DNA of 7,576 nucleotides. It comes from an uncultured Bacilli bacterium. Lineage in GTDB: Bacteria > Bacillota_I > Bacilli_A > RF39 > UBA660. A program made the position numbers and the translations under genes. Positions 1-6,578 of this stretch are shown here, in pieces. The DNA lies in the NCBI GenBank assembly GCA_944363695.1, contig CALVUW010000054.1, positions 1-7,576 of the forward strand, given 5' to 3'. The notes under the pieces were generated by a model. That model was not told the origin of the DNA and ran no database searches. It worked only from the letters and a program-made list of their open reading frames with translations. The stretch's first letter is position 1; every line of letters begins with the position of its first letter.

Positions 1-34
1 GTAATTAGTGCTAATGAAAGTTAGTGTAGTGCAG

Positions 35-75
35 TAACCGATAGGTCGTTGGTTCGAGCCCAACACGAGGAGCCA
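35..75 (+). other. 3' fragment of a tRNA-Asn gene (attachment-site scar)
   Basis: The sequence from TAACCG to AGCCA matches the 3' half of a Firmicute tRNA-Asn. It has the end of the anticodon loop, the 3' strand of the anticodon stem, the AGGTC variable loop, and a perfect T arm (GTTGG, loop TTCGAGC, CCAAC at 48-64). The acceptor 3' strand ACGAGGA, discriminator G and encoded CCA follow. Bases 1-34 cannot form the 5' acceptor strand (TCCTCGT expected), the D arm or the anticodon, so this is a fragment and not a gene. Identity breaks in the anticodon loop, a usual crossover point for tyrosine integrases. Because the 5' half is missing, the integrated element should lie to the left, with 76 onward being the original downstream flank. 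Asn is inferred from the T arm, acceptor and discriminator, since the anticodon itself is not preserved. Confidence 0.75.
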
Positions 76-84
76 TAAAGAGTT

Positions 85-147
85 TTCGTCGAACTTTTTG
101 AAAGCCTTGATAAAACTTAATTTCAAGATTACAAAAAGTTTGATGAA
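85..147 (+). other. Long imperfect hairpin downstream of the tRNA fragment
   Basis: Bases 85-100 pair with 132-147 over 16 consecutive positions, 14 Watson-Crick and two G-U, including a perfect 9-bp core (AACTTTTTG at 92-100 with CAAAAAGTT at 132-140). Inside, CTTGA at 106-110 can pair with TCAAG at 123-127. No run of T follows, so it is not itself a terminator. It could be an RNA leader, a small RNA or a binding site. No known riboswitch or T-box consensus was recognised in it. Confidence 0.5.
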
Positions 148-160
148 CACAAAAACTGAA

Positions 161-188
161 ACCGTTTCAAAAGAAACGGTCTTTTTTT
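161..188 (+). terminator. Rho-independent terminator
   Basis: A perfect 8-bp stem (ACCGTTTC at 161-168, GAAACGGT at 173-180) with an AAAA loop is followed by C and seven T. It probably ended the original tRNA-Asn transcript. It lies only 38 nt before the start of the next gene, so transcription entering from the left must pass it to reach that gene. Confidence 0.9.
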
Positions 189-226
189 GACCAAAAATAT
201 TGAAAAAAGGAGGTTTTTGTGGTATT

Positions 227-514
227 ATGTTACATATAATTAAAAAAGAAATCAATATGAGTAAAGAATTATACTCTAAAATCGAATGGGCATGCCGTTT
301 AGAATTTCATGGAAAAGAACAGCCACAAATTATTAATGGTTGTCTAAGAATAATTGAGCATACCAATATAGCGTATGTAGAGCCCCATAGAGTAATTATT
401 AAAGATAGATTGTACCTATTCTTTAATGAACACGATTATTTCTATATAAATGATTTAAGTACAAAATATCCGCTATCTAAATTACAAGAGTACATAGCAG
501 ATGGTAATACATAA
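227..514 (+). CDS. Hypothetical protein, 95 aa
   Basis: I do not recognise this protein. The frame is open from a TTG at 200, but the GGAGG at 209-213 would then lie inside the coding region, so the ATG at 227 is preferred (13-nt spacing, rather long). An ATG at 257 would give an 85-aa protein but has only a weak ribosome site. The product is soluble, with no signal peptide or membrane segment. It is rich in aromatic residues and His and has a beta-like middle (for example CLRIIEHTNIAYVEPHRVII) with alternating hydrophobic residues, which suggests a small beta-rich fold. No catalytic motif is evident. It sits between the tRNA scar and the mobilizable module and is preceded by a terminator, so its promoter is unclear. 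It may be a chromosomal gene downstream of the tRNA or part of an older island. The reading frame is plausible; the function is unknown. Confidence 0.6.
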   Translation: MLHIIKKEINMSKELYSKIEWACRLEFHGKEQPQIINGCLRIIEHTNIAYVEPHRVIIKDRLYLFFNEHDYFYINDLSTKYPLSKLQEYIADGNT

Positions 515-534
515 CATAGAACGGCAAAGCATTT

Positions 535-624
535 TAGAGTTTTTAAAAAATTATACTATATTGGTTTATTTGTGTTATATAAAAGAAAATTAAAGAGATA
601 GTAATAATAAAAGAAAAAACTCTA
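535..624. repeat. 10-bp inverted repeat pair in the spacer before the recombinase
   Basis: TAGAGTTTTT at 535-544 is the exact reverse complement of AAAAACTCTA at 615-624. The arms are about 70 nt apart around a very AT-rich core. The pair may be coincidental at this base composition, or may mark a binding site near the left end of the mobile module. Confidence 0.35.
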
Positions 625-626
625 TA

Positions 627-665
627 AGTGCTAATAGCTAAAACTATGCTATGTGGCACTTTTTT
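627..665 (+). terminator. Probable intrinsic terminator before the recombinase gene
   Basis: The outer stem AGTGC (627-631) pairs with GCACT (656-660). The inner stem TAGC (635-638) pairs with GCTA (648-651). A T run (660-665) follows directly. It would separate the upstream 95-aa gene from the recombinase transcription unit. The stem is interrupted, so it is weaker than the terminator at 161-188. Confidence 0.6.
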
Positions 666-668
666 GCG

Positions 669-674
669 TATAAT
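669..674 (+). promoter_or_regulatory. Candidate -10 box of the recombinase gene
   Basis: A perfect TATAAT lies about 50 nt before the recombinase start. A -35 with 17-bp spacing would fall at 646-651 (ATGCTA), which does not fit, and would be inside the terminator hairpin. In Tn4451 the tnpX promoter is known to be completed only when the element circularises. The same arrangement is possible here but not shown. Confidence 0.4.
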
Positions 675-724
675 GCAAAGTTGCCTTTCTATTCATAAAA
701 TTTGGAAGGAGGATATTTGTAGAA

Positions 725-2541
725 ATGAATGAAGAAAGGAAAGTAGCAGGAATCTATATTAGAGTTAGTACAGAAGATCAAGCAAGAGAAGGATTTAGTT
801 TAGGAGAACAGGAGGAAAAACTAAAAGCACTTTGTAAATATAAAGACTATGAGATATTTAAAATTTATAAAGATGCAGGAATATCAGCAAAAGATATGAC
901 AAACAGACCAGCATTTCAGCAAATGTTAGAAGATATGAAAGCAGGTAAAATTAATTATATTGTAGCCTATAAACTAGATAGAGTTACAAGGTCTGTTAGA
1001 GATTTAGAAGTATTAATATCAGAATTAGAAAAGCATAATTGTTACCTTATTTGCGATAGAGATGATGTAAATACTAGCAGTGCTAATCGGAAGATTTTTT
1101 GTAAGAATGTTAACAGTTCTTTCACAATTAGAAATTGAAATAGTATCAGAAAGAACAAAATTCGGAATGACAGGAGCAATAAAATCTGGTCATGTACCAC
1201 GGAACTTGCCCATTAGGTTACAAAAGAGAAAATAAAAAAATGATAATTGATGAAACTACAAAAGATTTAGTATTAAGAATATTTAATATGTACTTGGAAG
1301 GGAAAAGTTATCAAACAATAGCAAATATATTAAATGCAGAAGGAATACCAACACAGACAAATAAAAAGTGGAAAGATACTACTGTTGCTAAAATAATTAG
1401 TAATAAGATTTACGTAGGAGATTTTGAGCAATATAAAAATGTTCAAGGGAAAGAACCAGTTGTTTATATGAATGTAGTAGAGCCAATTATAACAAGAGCA
1501 ATGTTTGAAGATGTACAAGCACAAAAAGAGAAAAATCAAAGAGCATTTTGTAGAGATAGAGTATATATCTTTATGCAAAAGTTGTTATGTCCTAAATGTG
1601 GCAAAATAATGCAATGTAAAGGCTCTGGTGGACAAAAGAAAAAGTATATGTACTATCACTGTTCAGATTGTAAAACTTATTTAAGAGAGGATTTAGTTGA
1701 AGATTCAGTTATGTTTTTGATAATGAACTTAATTGAATATGATATGACAGTTAAAAAATATTTCTTTCCTGTTTTAGCAGATAAAAAAGAGCAAAATACA
1801 AAAAAGTTAGATAAAGAAATTTCTACTTTACAAAATCAAAAGAACAGAATAAAGGAAGCATATATTAAAGGAATTGTAGAAGTAAATGACTTTGAAGAAG
1901 ATTATAGAGTTATAGAAGAAAAATTAAATCTACTAGAACGAAAACGAATTGCAAGAATAGATATAAATAAGCAAACATTTAGTCCACAACAAATAATGGC
2001 AGATAGAGATGTAGAAAAAGAAAAGTTAATTCGTTCAAATAAATTTAAAGATATGCTTATGGCAGAGTGGAACAATAAAACAAAAGAAGAAAAGCAAGAA
2101 TTTATTTCCAAATTTATAGAAAGTATTACACTTGAAAAAGACAGTAAAAATTATTATAGCCTTATTAATATAAAATTTAGAAGTAATTTTCTTGAACAAA
2201 TATATAAACTTATGGACTTAGGTATGTTTGATGTTTCAATACCATGTACAATAGGAAAAGAAGAAACAGAAATCACGTCTACAGTATTAATGGATAGAAA
2301 AGAATTGAAAGAATATATAGAAAGATTAAATAATTATTATGAAGTTTCTTATTATGAACTAAAAAATTTAGATGCACCTAAAAAAGGATACAAGAAAAAA
2401 TATTTTACAATAGATGAGACAAATGATAATGGGGAAAAATTATTTAAGTTAGTAGAACTAATAAGTGATGATAAAAAATTTCCACAGAAAGAAACAAATA
2501 GAATACTTGGAGAAATAAGAGTAAAAGAAAAAGTAGTTTAA
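725..2541 (+). pseudogene. Large serine recombinase (TnpX-like), broken by two frameshifts
   Basis: A site-specific recombinase for excision and integration of the mobile module. Repaired, it would be 604 aa, normal for the family. The N-terminal resolvase domain shows YIRVSTEDQ with catalytic Ser15 and Arg13, R61 in NRPAF, and KLDRVTRS at 83-90. The recombinase domain begins near PLGYKRENKK. A zinc ribbon follows (CPKC at 1588-1599, CSDC at 1660-1671), then a coiled coil rich in Lys and Glu (about 1806-1956). The frame breaks twice, by an extra C at 1088 (between AAT and GGA) and another at 1200 (between CCA and GGA). Between them the third frame reads GRFFVRMLTVLSQLEIEIV and then SERTKFGMTGAIKSGHVP, the expected family sequence. 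Removing both bases makes 605 codons including the stop. Unrepaired, the product stops at 1138 after 137 aa, with only the catalytic core. AAGGAGG at 706-712 supports the start. Assembly error is possible. Confidence 0.9.
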
Positions 2542-2556
2542 TGGAGGTAAAAGAAA

Positions 2557-2934
2557 ATGAAAAATAAAGAATTAAAAGAAAATAAATATGGAATAGAATA
2601 TACAAAAATTGGAGAATATTATATGCCAAATTTAGTTTTAGAAAAAGAAAAAATAAATCTAAATAAATATGGTAGAGCAAGACTAAATTTTTTGAAACAA
2701 AATAGAAAAGCAGAATATACAATAATGTTTGTTAATGGAACACTTAATAATCATCTAAAAGAAATTCAAGAATTAGCACAAGAAAAAATTGATATTATAA
2801 TAGAACAATTGAAACAAAAAAATAATCTAACTGAAGAAATGAAAAATACAAACCAATTATATTGGGTGGGTATGATGAACTCTTTTAAAAATACTGCAGA
2901 AGAAATTATATATAAAGAACTAATTTATGTATAA
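2557..2934 (+). CDS. tnpV: Transposon-encoded protein TnpV
   Basis: A small accessory protein of Tn4451-type elements, 125 aa, close to the usual family length. Family features seen are the N-terminal GEYYMPNL segment, the GRARLNFLKQNRKAEYT stretch, a central helical region with ELAQEKIDIIIEQLKQ, and the C-terminal NQLYWVGMMNSFKNTAEEII, matching the conserved QLxWVGxMNN...A.EI ending of TnpV proteins. It starts 15 nt after the recombinase stop, with GGAGG at 2543-2547 spaced 9 nt from the ATG, so the two genes are one transcription unit. The biochemical role of TnpV is not established; it is recognised here by family resemblance and position between recombinase and mobilisation genes. It is intact and shows no signal peptide or membrane segment. 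Confidence 0.88.
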   Translation: MKNKELKENKYGIEYTKIGEYYMPNLVLEKEKINLNKYGRARLNFLKQNRKAEYTIMFVNGTLNNHLKEIQELAQEKIDIIIEQLKQKNNLTEEMKNTNQLYWVGMMNSFKNTAEEIIYKELIYV

Positions 2935-2942
2935 ACAAAAAT

Positions 2943-3062
2943 ATTAGTTAGCGGGATTACAAATTTATATCTATTAGTGTAGCGAGCATAGGTTTTGTAT
3001 TGCCACAAAACCGACAACTTATGTTGAAAGGGGATTTTAATCCCCTATACCCCCTAACTAAT
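2943..3062 (+). other. Origin-of-transfer-like region with nested inverted repeats
   Basis: The spacer before mobC holds several secondary structures. Outer arms ATTAGTTAGCGGG (2943-2955) and CCCCCTAACTAAT (3050-3062) are inverted repeats, 12 of 13 matching. GGTTTTGT (2991-2998) pairs with ACAAAACC (3005-3012) around a 6-nt loop. CAAC (3015-3018) pairs with GTTG (3023-3026). AGGGGATT (3029-3036) pairs with AATCCCCT (3039-3046). The stretch is much richer in G and C than its surroundings. Such structure directly upstream of mobC and relaxase genes is typical of oriT; the nick site could not be assigned. The remaining 100 nt to mobC is AT-rich, with only a weak promoter-like match (TTGGAA at 3084-3089). 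Confidence 0.7.
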
Positions 3063-3165
3063 GAATAAAAAATAGAGTAAAAATTGGAAAGAAAAATTAA
3101 ATTTTTTAATAGAGATTTTATCAAAAAAATGAAACAAAATTTATGAAAAAAGGATGTGAAAAATT

Positions 3166-3486
3166 ATGAGAAATAGAACAATAGGAATTAATGTTAGAGT
3201 GAGTGAAAATGAAAAGAAAAAGTTACAAAGAAATGCAAAAAAGAGTAAATTATCTTTATCAGGTTATTTAAGAAAATCTGGATTACAACAAAAAATTTAT
3301 GAAGTACCAGATGAAAAAATATATAAAATTTATACAGGAATAACTGACCTAAAATATCAAATTCCTTATTTAAATAATGATGAAATAAAAGAAAAAATAG
3401 AAAAAATGCAAAGTGATTTTTTAGATGTATATAACAATAAAGAAGATGGTGATGAAGATGGCAACAACAAAAATATGGGCAATTAA
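3166..3486 (+). CDS. mobC: Relaxosome accessory protein MobC
   Basis: A small DNA-binding protein that helps load the relaxase at oriT, 106 aa. The N-terminal half has the ribbon-helix-helix pattern of MobC proteins: a strand-like TIGINVRVSENE (residues 5-16), a basic helix rich in Lys, then LSLSGYLRKSGL (residues 29-40), the typical S-x-YLR helix. The C-terminal half is a charged helix (EIKEKIEKMQSDFLDVY) with a tail of Asp, Glu, Asn and Lys. The start ATG follows AAGGA at 3150-3154 at a rather long spacing of about 11 nt. The last 29 nt overlap the relaxase gene in another frame, indicating translational coupling. Its position directly after the repeat-rich region fits binding to oriT just upstream. 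It appears intact. Confidence 0.85.
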   Translation: MRNRTIGINVRVSENEKKKLQRNAKKSKLSLSGYLRKSGLQQKIYEVPDEKIYKIYTGITDLKYQIPYLNNDEIKEKIEKMQSDFLDVYNNKEDGDEDGNNKNMGN

Positions 3487-4834
3487 GGATAGTTTATCTC
3501 GAGTAGTAAATTATGCAAAAAATCCAGAAAAGACACTTTTTTCAGATTTAAAACAAGTATTAATGTATGCAGAAAATGATGAAAAAACTATTGATGAAAA
3601 TGAGAAAACTATATATGTAACAGGAGTAAATTGTGATAGTAAAACAGCTTATGAAGAAATGAACTTTGTTCAAAAAAAATTTGATAAATGCACAGGAAAT
3701 ATAGCATATCATGCATACCAAAGCTTTAAAACTGGAGAAGTATCACCAGAACTTGCACATAAAATTGGAGTAAAACTTGCAAAAGAAATGTGGAGTGAAT
3801 ATCAAGTAGTAGTTGCAACACACTTTAATACTGGCACATATCATAATCACTTTGTAGTAAATTCAGTTAATATGTTTACAGGAAAGAAGTTTAATTGCAA
3901 CAAAGGTGCATACTATAAATTTAGAGAGATTTCAGACAGACTATGCAAAGAAAACAACTTGATAGTTATAGAAAATCCAAAAGGAAAAACACCAAGAAGC
4001 ATATACTTTGCAGAAAAACGAGGAGAGCCAACAAAATACAATCTAATGAGACAAGCCATAGATGAAGCAATTGCAATATGTTTAACTTATGACCAATTTA
4101 AAAAAGTAATGTATAAGAAAGGTTATATTATAAATGATGCTACAAACAAAAAATATCCAACAATACGTTCAATAAACGATAAAAAAGCTACAAGAATGTA
4201 TCAATTAGGAGAAGAATATTTGCCACAAAGTATAGCAAATAAAGTATATAATAATCCATATTATGTGCAAGAAAATTATTATAAACTAATGAAGCAAAAA
4301 AAGAATTACAAAAAATACAATGTTTATAAAGTTAAGGGTAGTTTTAAAAGTATGAAAAAACTTTCTGGAATAGATGTATTATTTCTGGTACTATTTCATT
4401 TATTAGGAATAAATACTAGACCAAATATTAAAAAACACCAACCATTATCACCAGAGATGAAAAGAGCAGTTAGACAAATGGATAGATATGCGAATGAGAT
4501 TAGGCTTATTGTAACAGAAAAAATAAAAACAGTAGAAGATGTAGAGAATTGTATTACACGAACTGAAAAAGAAATAAAAGAAGTTACTAATATAAGGCAA
4601 AAGTACAGAAACAAGTTAAGAAATTGTAAAGATGATAAGTTGATAACAGAGTATAAACAGAAGATAAGCGATTGTACATCTATATTAAATAGATATAGAA
4701 GAAATATAAAAACTGCAAATTACATTTTAGAAGATATACCAAAGGTTAAAGAAATTATAAAAATTGAGGAACAAATGAGAAAAAGACAAGAAGATATTAC
4801 AAGAATGAAGAAAAAAGAAATATATGCAAGATAA
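3458..4834 (+). CDS. Relaxase / mobilization nuclease (MobP-like)
   Basis: Nicks one DNA strand at oriT and pilots it to the recipient cell. The ATG at 3458 (MATTKIWAIK) is chosen over the in-frame ATG at 3425 because family members begin with this conserved motif; it gives 458 aa, a usual length. The relaxase domain covers roughly residues 1-200. Tyr19 (VVNYAKNP) is the likely catalytic tyrosine. A conserved AYHAYQSF lies at 83-90. The metal-binding histidine motif is HFNTGTYHNHFVVN, with H122, H129, H131 and N135. The C-terminal part has a hydrophobic stretch (GIDVLFLVLFHLLGI) and then long charged helices likely to form a coiled coil from about residue 340 to the end. It overlaps mobC by 29 nt. 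No secretion genes are nearby, so it must use a helper conjugation system. It appears complete and functional. Confidence 0.92.
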   Translation: MATTKIWAIKDSLSRVVNYAKNPEKTLFSDLKQVLMYAENDEKTIDENEKTIYVTGVNCDSKTAYEEMNFVQKKFDKCTGNIAYHAYQSFKTGEVSPELAHKIGVKLAKEMWSEYQVVVATHFNTGTYHNHFVVNSVNMFTGKKFNCNKGAYYKFREISDRLCKENNLIVIENPKGKTPRSIYFAEKRGEPTKYNLMRQAIDEAIAICLTYDQFKKVMYKKGYIINDATNKKYPTIRSINDKKATRMYQLGEEYLPQSIANKVYNNPYYVQENYYKLMKQKKNYKKYNVYKVKGSFKSMKKLSGIDVLFLVLFHLLGINTRPNIKKHQPLSPEMKRAVRQMDRYANEIRLIVTEKIKTVEDVENCITRTEKEIKEVTNIRQKYRNKLRNCKDDKLITEYKQKISDCTSILNRYRRNIKTANYILEDIPKVKEIIKIEEQMRKRQEDITRMKKKEIYAR

Positions 4835-4839
4835 CTAAA

Positions 4840-4872
4840 AAAAGGTTGTTACTTATATAAATAACAGCCTTT
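4840..4872. terminator. Hairpin after the relaxase gene, possibly bidirectional terminator
   Basis: AAGGTTGTTA (4842-4851) pairs with TAACAGCCTT (4862-4871) over 10 positions with one G-U, 8 nt after the relaxase stop. The run of seven A on the left becomes a T run on the - strand. On the + strand only TTTC follows the stem. Termination should be stronger for transcripts coming from the right, but it probably also separates the relaxase from the operon at 4984. Confidence 0.6.
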
Positions 4873-4931
4873 CAATGTTTTATAATACTTTGATGTAATT
4901 TATAAGAATTTATAAAATTAATTCAAAAATA

Positions 4932-4960
4932 TTGAAAATTTATATTTTTTATGATAAATT
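4932..4960 (+). promoter_or_regulatory. Candidate sigma-A promoter of the three-gene operon
   Basis: TTGAAA at 4932-4937, a 17-nt spacer, and TAAATT at 4955-4960 preceded by an extended -10 TG at 4952-4953. It sits 24 nt before the operon's first start codon. A second candidate lies upstream: TTGATG (4890-4895) and TAAAAT (4913-4918), also with a 17-nt spacer. The DNA is very AT-rich, so chance matches are expected. Confidence 0.45.
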
Positions 4961-4983
4961 TAAGGAAAACATAGGAGAAGATT

Positions 4984-5709
4984 ATGAATAATATAATTGA
5001 ATTTAACAACGAATCTAATATTTTAACTAGAAACCCAACGCAAGGTGTAGAGTTAGAATTAGTTAATAGATTTATAGATTTTAAAAAAAATATATTTGAA
5101 AAAAAATGTAAAAATGATGAGTTGAGTATGGCAATTTTTGAAGAACTAAAAGTAGAATCTTCTTATCCAGACATAATATTTGTTGAATATAAAAAGGAGA
5201 ATTTTGACAAATGGAATGAAAATAGAAAAAAACTAAATAACCAAGATTTAAAGATATTGTATCATATGTATATGAAAAAAGGTATAAGTAATACTCAATT
5301 AAAAAAGCAATTAGGAATAAATGATAGCATAATATTAGAAGCTATTACAAAATTATTAGATGCTAAAATGATTGAAAGAAAAAACAAACTATGGCAAATA
5401 TGTGATAGAAAGAATTTTTTTGCAATAACAAAAATAGAAACTGTTGAAGCAAAAATAAACCAATGGAACAGTGCTTTAATTCAAGCTATAAATAACTTAA
5501 GATTTTCATCTGAAAGTTATGTGTTATCAAATACTAAACAAGAACCAAATAGTACTACAAAAAATAAGTTTGATAATTTAGGTATTGGTATGTATCAAGA
5601 AAAAAACGATAAATTTAATATGATTATGAAGGCTAGAAAAAATCGAATACCTAATAGTTATTCTTCATTAGTGCTAGAGGAAATTATAGGAAAAAGAATT
5701 TGTGTGTAA
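4984..5709 (+). CDS. Putative PD-(D/E)XK-like protein with internal winged-helix segment
   Basis: First gene of the operon, 241 aa, no named family recognised. AGGAG at 4973-4977 supports the ATG. An N-terminal helical part (about 20-56) leads into SYPDIIFVEY with Asp63. A predicted winged helix-turn-helix follows at about 84-140 (DLKILYHMYMKKGISNTQLK, then KLLDAKMIERKNKLWQI, a typical final helix and wing). Then FFAITKIETVEAK gives Glu155 and Lys157, and WNSALIQAINNLRFSSESYV gives Gln167 and a closing strand. The order D...ExK...Q matches the restriction-endonuclease-like core, with the DNA-binding segment nested inside. Residues 185-241 are a low-complexity, basic tail. It may bind and cut nucleic acid, or use the fold only for binding. 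No signal peptide or membrane segment. The kinase gene begins 14 nt after it. The domain calls rest on pattern reading only. Confidence 0.65.
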   Translation: MNNIIEFNNESNILTRNPTQGVELELVNRFIDFKKNIFEKKCKNDELSMAIFEELKVESSYPDIIFVEYKKENFDKWNENRKKLNNQDLKILYHMYMKKGISNTQLKKQLGINDSIILEAITKLLDAKMIERKNKLWQICDRKNFFAITKIETVEAKINQWNSALIQAINNLRFSSESYVLSNTKQEPNSTTKNKFDNLGIGMYQEKNDKFNMIMKARKNRIPNSYSSLVLEEIIGKRICV

Positions 5710-5723
5710 AGAGAGGATAAACA

Positions 5724-6578
5724 ATGGAGAGCGAGATAGAAAATCAAATTTTAGGAATAAAAATTGTCGACAGACTAAATCCAGGATCACAAAAGGATGT
5801 ATATAAAATTGTATCTAAAGATTATGGGAATTGTGTTTTAAAGATTGTTAGAACTGATACTGATGTTGATAGAGTAATTAGAGAAATCGAAATAGTAACA
5901 AAATATGATATTCCAAATGTTCCTAAAATATATAATACGGGAGAAATTTATTTAAATGGAAATAGATGTATTTATATTATAGAACAACTTATTAAAGGTA
6001 ATAGTTTAAGAGAAATACTTATAAAAAAGCAAAAATTAGATTTAAAAGAAGCATATTCTTTGTTAGAAACATTATTAATTACTGAAAGTAAATTAGAAGA
6101 ATATAATGTTATACATAGAGATATAAAACCTGAAAATATATTGGTGAGTGATGATAAATATTATTTAATAGATTTTGGAATTGCTAAAGCATTAGATATG
6201 CAATCTTTAACATTTGTACTTAATACTAAATCACCACATACACCAGGATATGGAGCACCAGAACTATTAAATTATTATGAAAATAGAAATATAGATTCAA
6301 GAGCAGACTTATTTTCCATAGGTGTAGTAATTTATGAATGTATATTTGGAATTAATCCATATAGAACGGGTACAGAACAATCATATAATGAAATATGGTA
6401 TAAAACAATCACAGTAGTTCCTGAAAGATTACAAATAAAAGGAGATACACAACAACAATTTATGGGACTTATTGAAACACTAATGATGAAACCGATATCA
6501 AAAAGACCTTCTTCTGCCAAAAAAGCATTAGAATGGTTATATGGGTTAAAAGAAACATTAGTTATAGGAGATGAATAA
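5724..6578 (+). CDS. Soluble serine/threonine protein kinase (Hanks type)
   Basis: Phosphorylates Ser/Thr of protein targets using ATP; 284 aa, essentially a bare kinase domain. Visible motifs are Lys40 in CVLKIV (ATP anchor), Glu54 in REIEIV (helix C), the catalytic loop HRDIKPEN with Asp133 and Asn138, DFG at 150-152, GYGAPE ending at Glu180, DSRADLFSIG with Asp194, and Arg261 in KRPSSA. All core catalytic residues are present. The glycine-rich loop is degenerate (NPGSQKDV, one glycine only). Unlike PrkC/PknB kinases it has no transmembrane helix, PASTA or other sensor domain, so it is cytoplasmic. AGAGG at 5712-5716 precedes the ATG, and the stop overlaps the next gene's start by one base (TAATG). 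Its partners are probably its two operon neighbours. The kinase call is firm; the substrate is unknown. Confidence 0.95.
   Translation: MESEIENQILGIKIVDRLNPGSQKDVYKIVSKDYGNCVLKIVRTDTDVDRVIREIEIVTKYDIPNVPKIYNTGEIYLNGNRCIYIIEQLIKGNSLREILIKKQKLDLKEAYSLLETLLITESKLEEYNVIHRDIKPENILVSDDKYYLIDFGIAKALDMQSLTFVLNTKSPHTPGYGAPELLNYYENRNIDSRADLFSIGVVIYECIFGINPYRTGTEQSYNEIWYKTITVVPERLQIKGDTQQQFMGLIETLMMKPISKRPSSAKKALEWLYGLKETLVIGDE

Larger units (their letters stand above)
669..4872 (+). mobile_element. Tn4451-like integrative mobilizable module (minimum extent)
   Basis: The order large serine recombinase, tnpV, oriT-like repeats, mobC, relaxase resembles Tn4451/4453-type mobilizable transposons of clostridia, in which tnpX is at one end followed by tnpV and a mobilisation gene. 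No type IV secretion genes are present, so transfer would depend on a helper. The ends given are those of the recognisable module. The true left end should lie in the spacer upstream of 725. The right end is not identifiable and may be beyond the window, which would make the operon from 4984 onward cargo. Confidence 0.7.

Noticed and set aside
1..75. A complete tRNA gene ending at CCA (75 nt, right length).
   Set aside because: Bases 1-34 do not pair with the acceptor or anticodon stem and contain no D arm.
7..1087. AGTGCTAAT occurring at 7-15, 627-635 and 1079-1087 as a possible repeated site.
   Set aside because: Many 9-mers recur by chance in a window of this size, and there is no conserved context around the three copies.
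1085..1092. Programmed ribosomal frameshifting in the recombinase.
   Set aside because: No slippery heptamer or downstream stem is seen. Two single-base insertions explain the frames better.
1192..2541. A separate 449-aa recombinase gene starting at ATG 1192.
   Set aside because: That ATG is out-of-frame sequence of the broken gene. Family sequence continues upstream in another frame, with the extra C at 1200 explaining the break.
1330..2722. Long - strand reading frames opposite the recombinase and tnpV.
   Set aside because: They are shadows of Lys/Glu-rich genes, giving Phe/Leu/Ile-rich translations without convincing ribosome sites.
4396..4614. A hydrophobic - strand reading frame inside the relaxase gene.
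   Set aside because: It is antisense to a well-supported gene and looks hydrophobic only because of the base composition.
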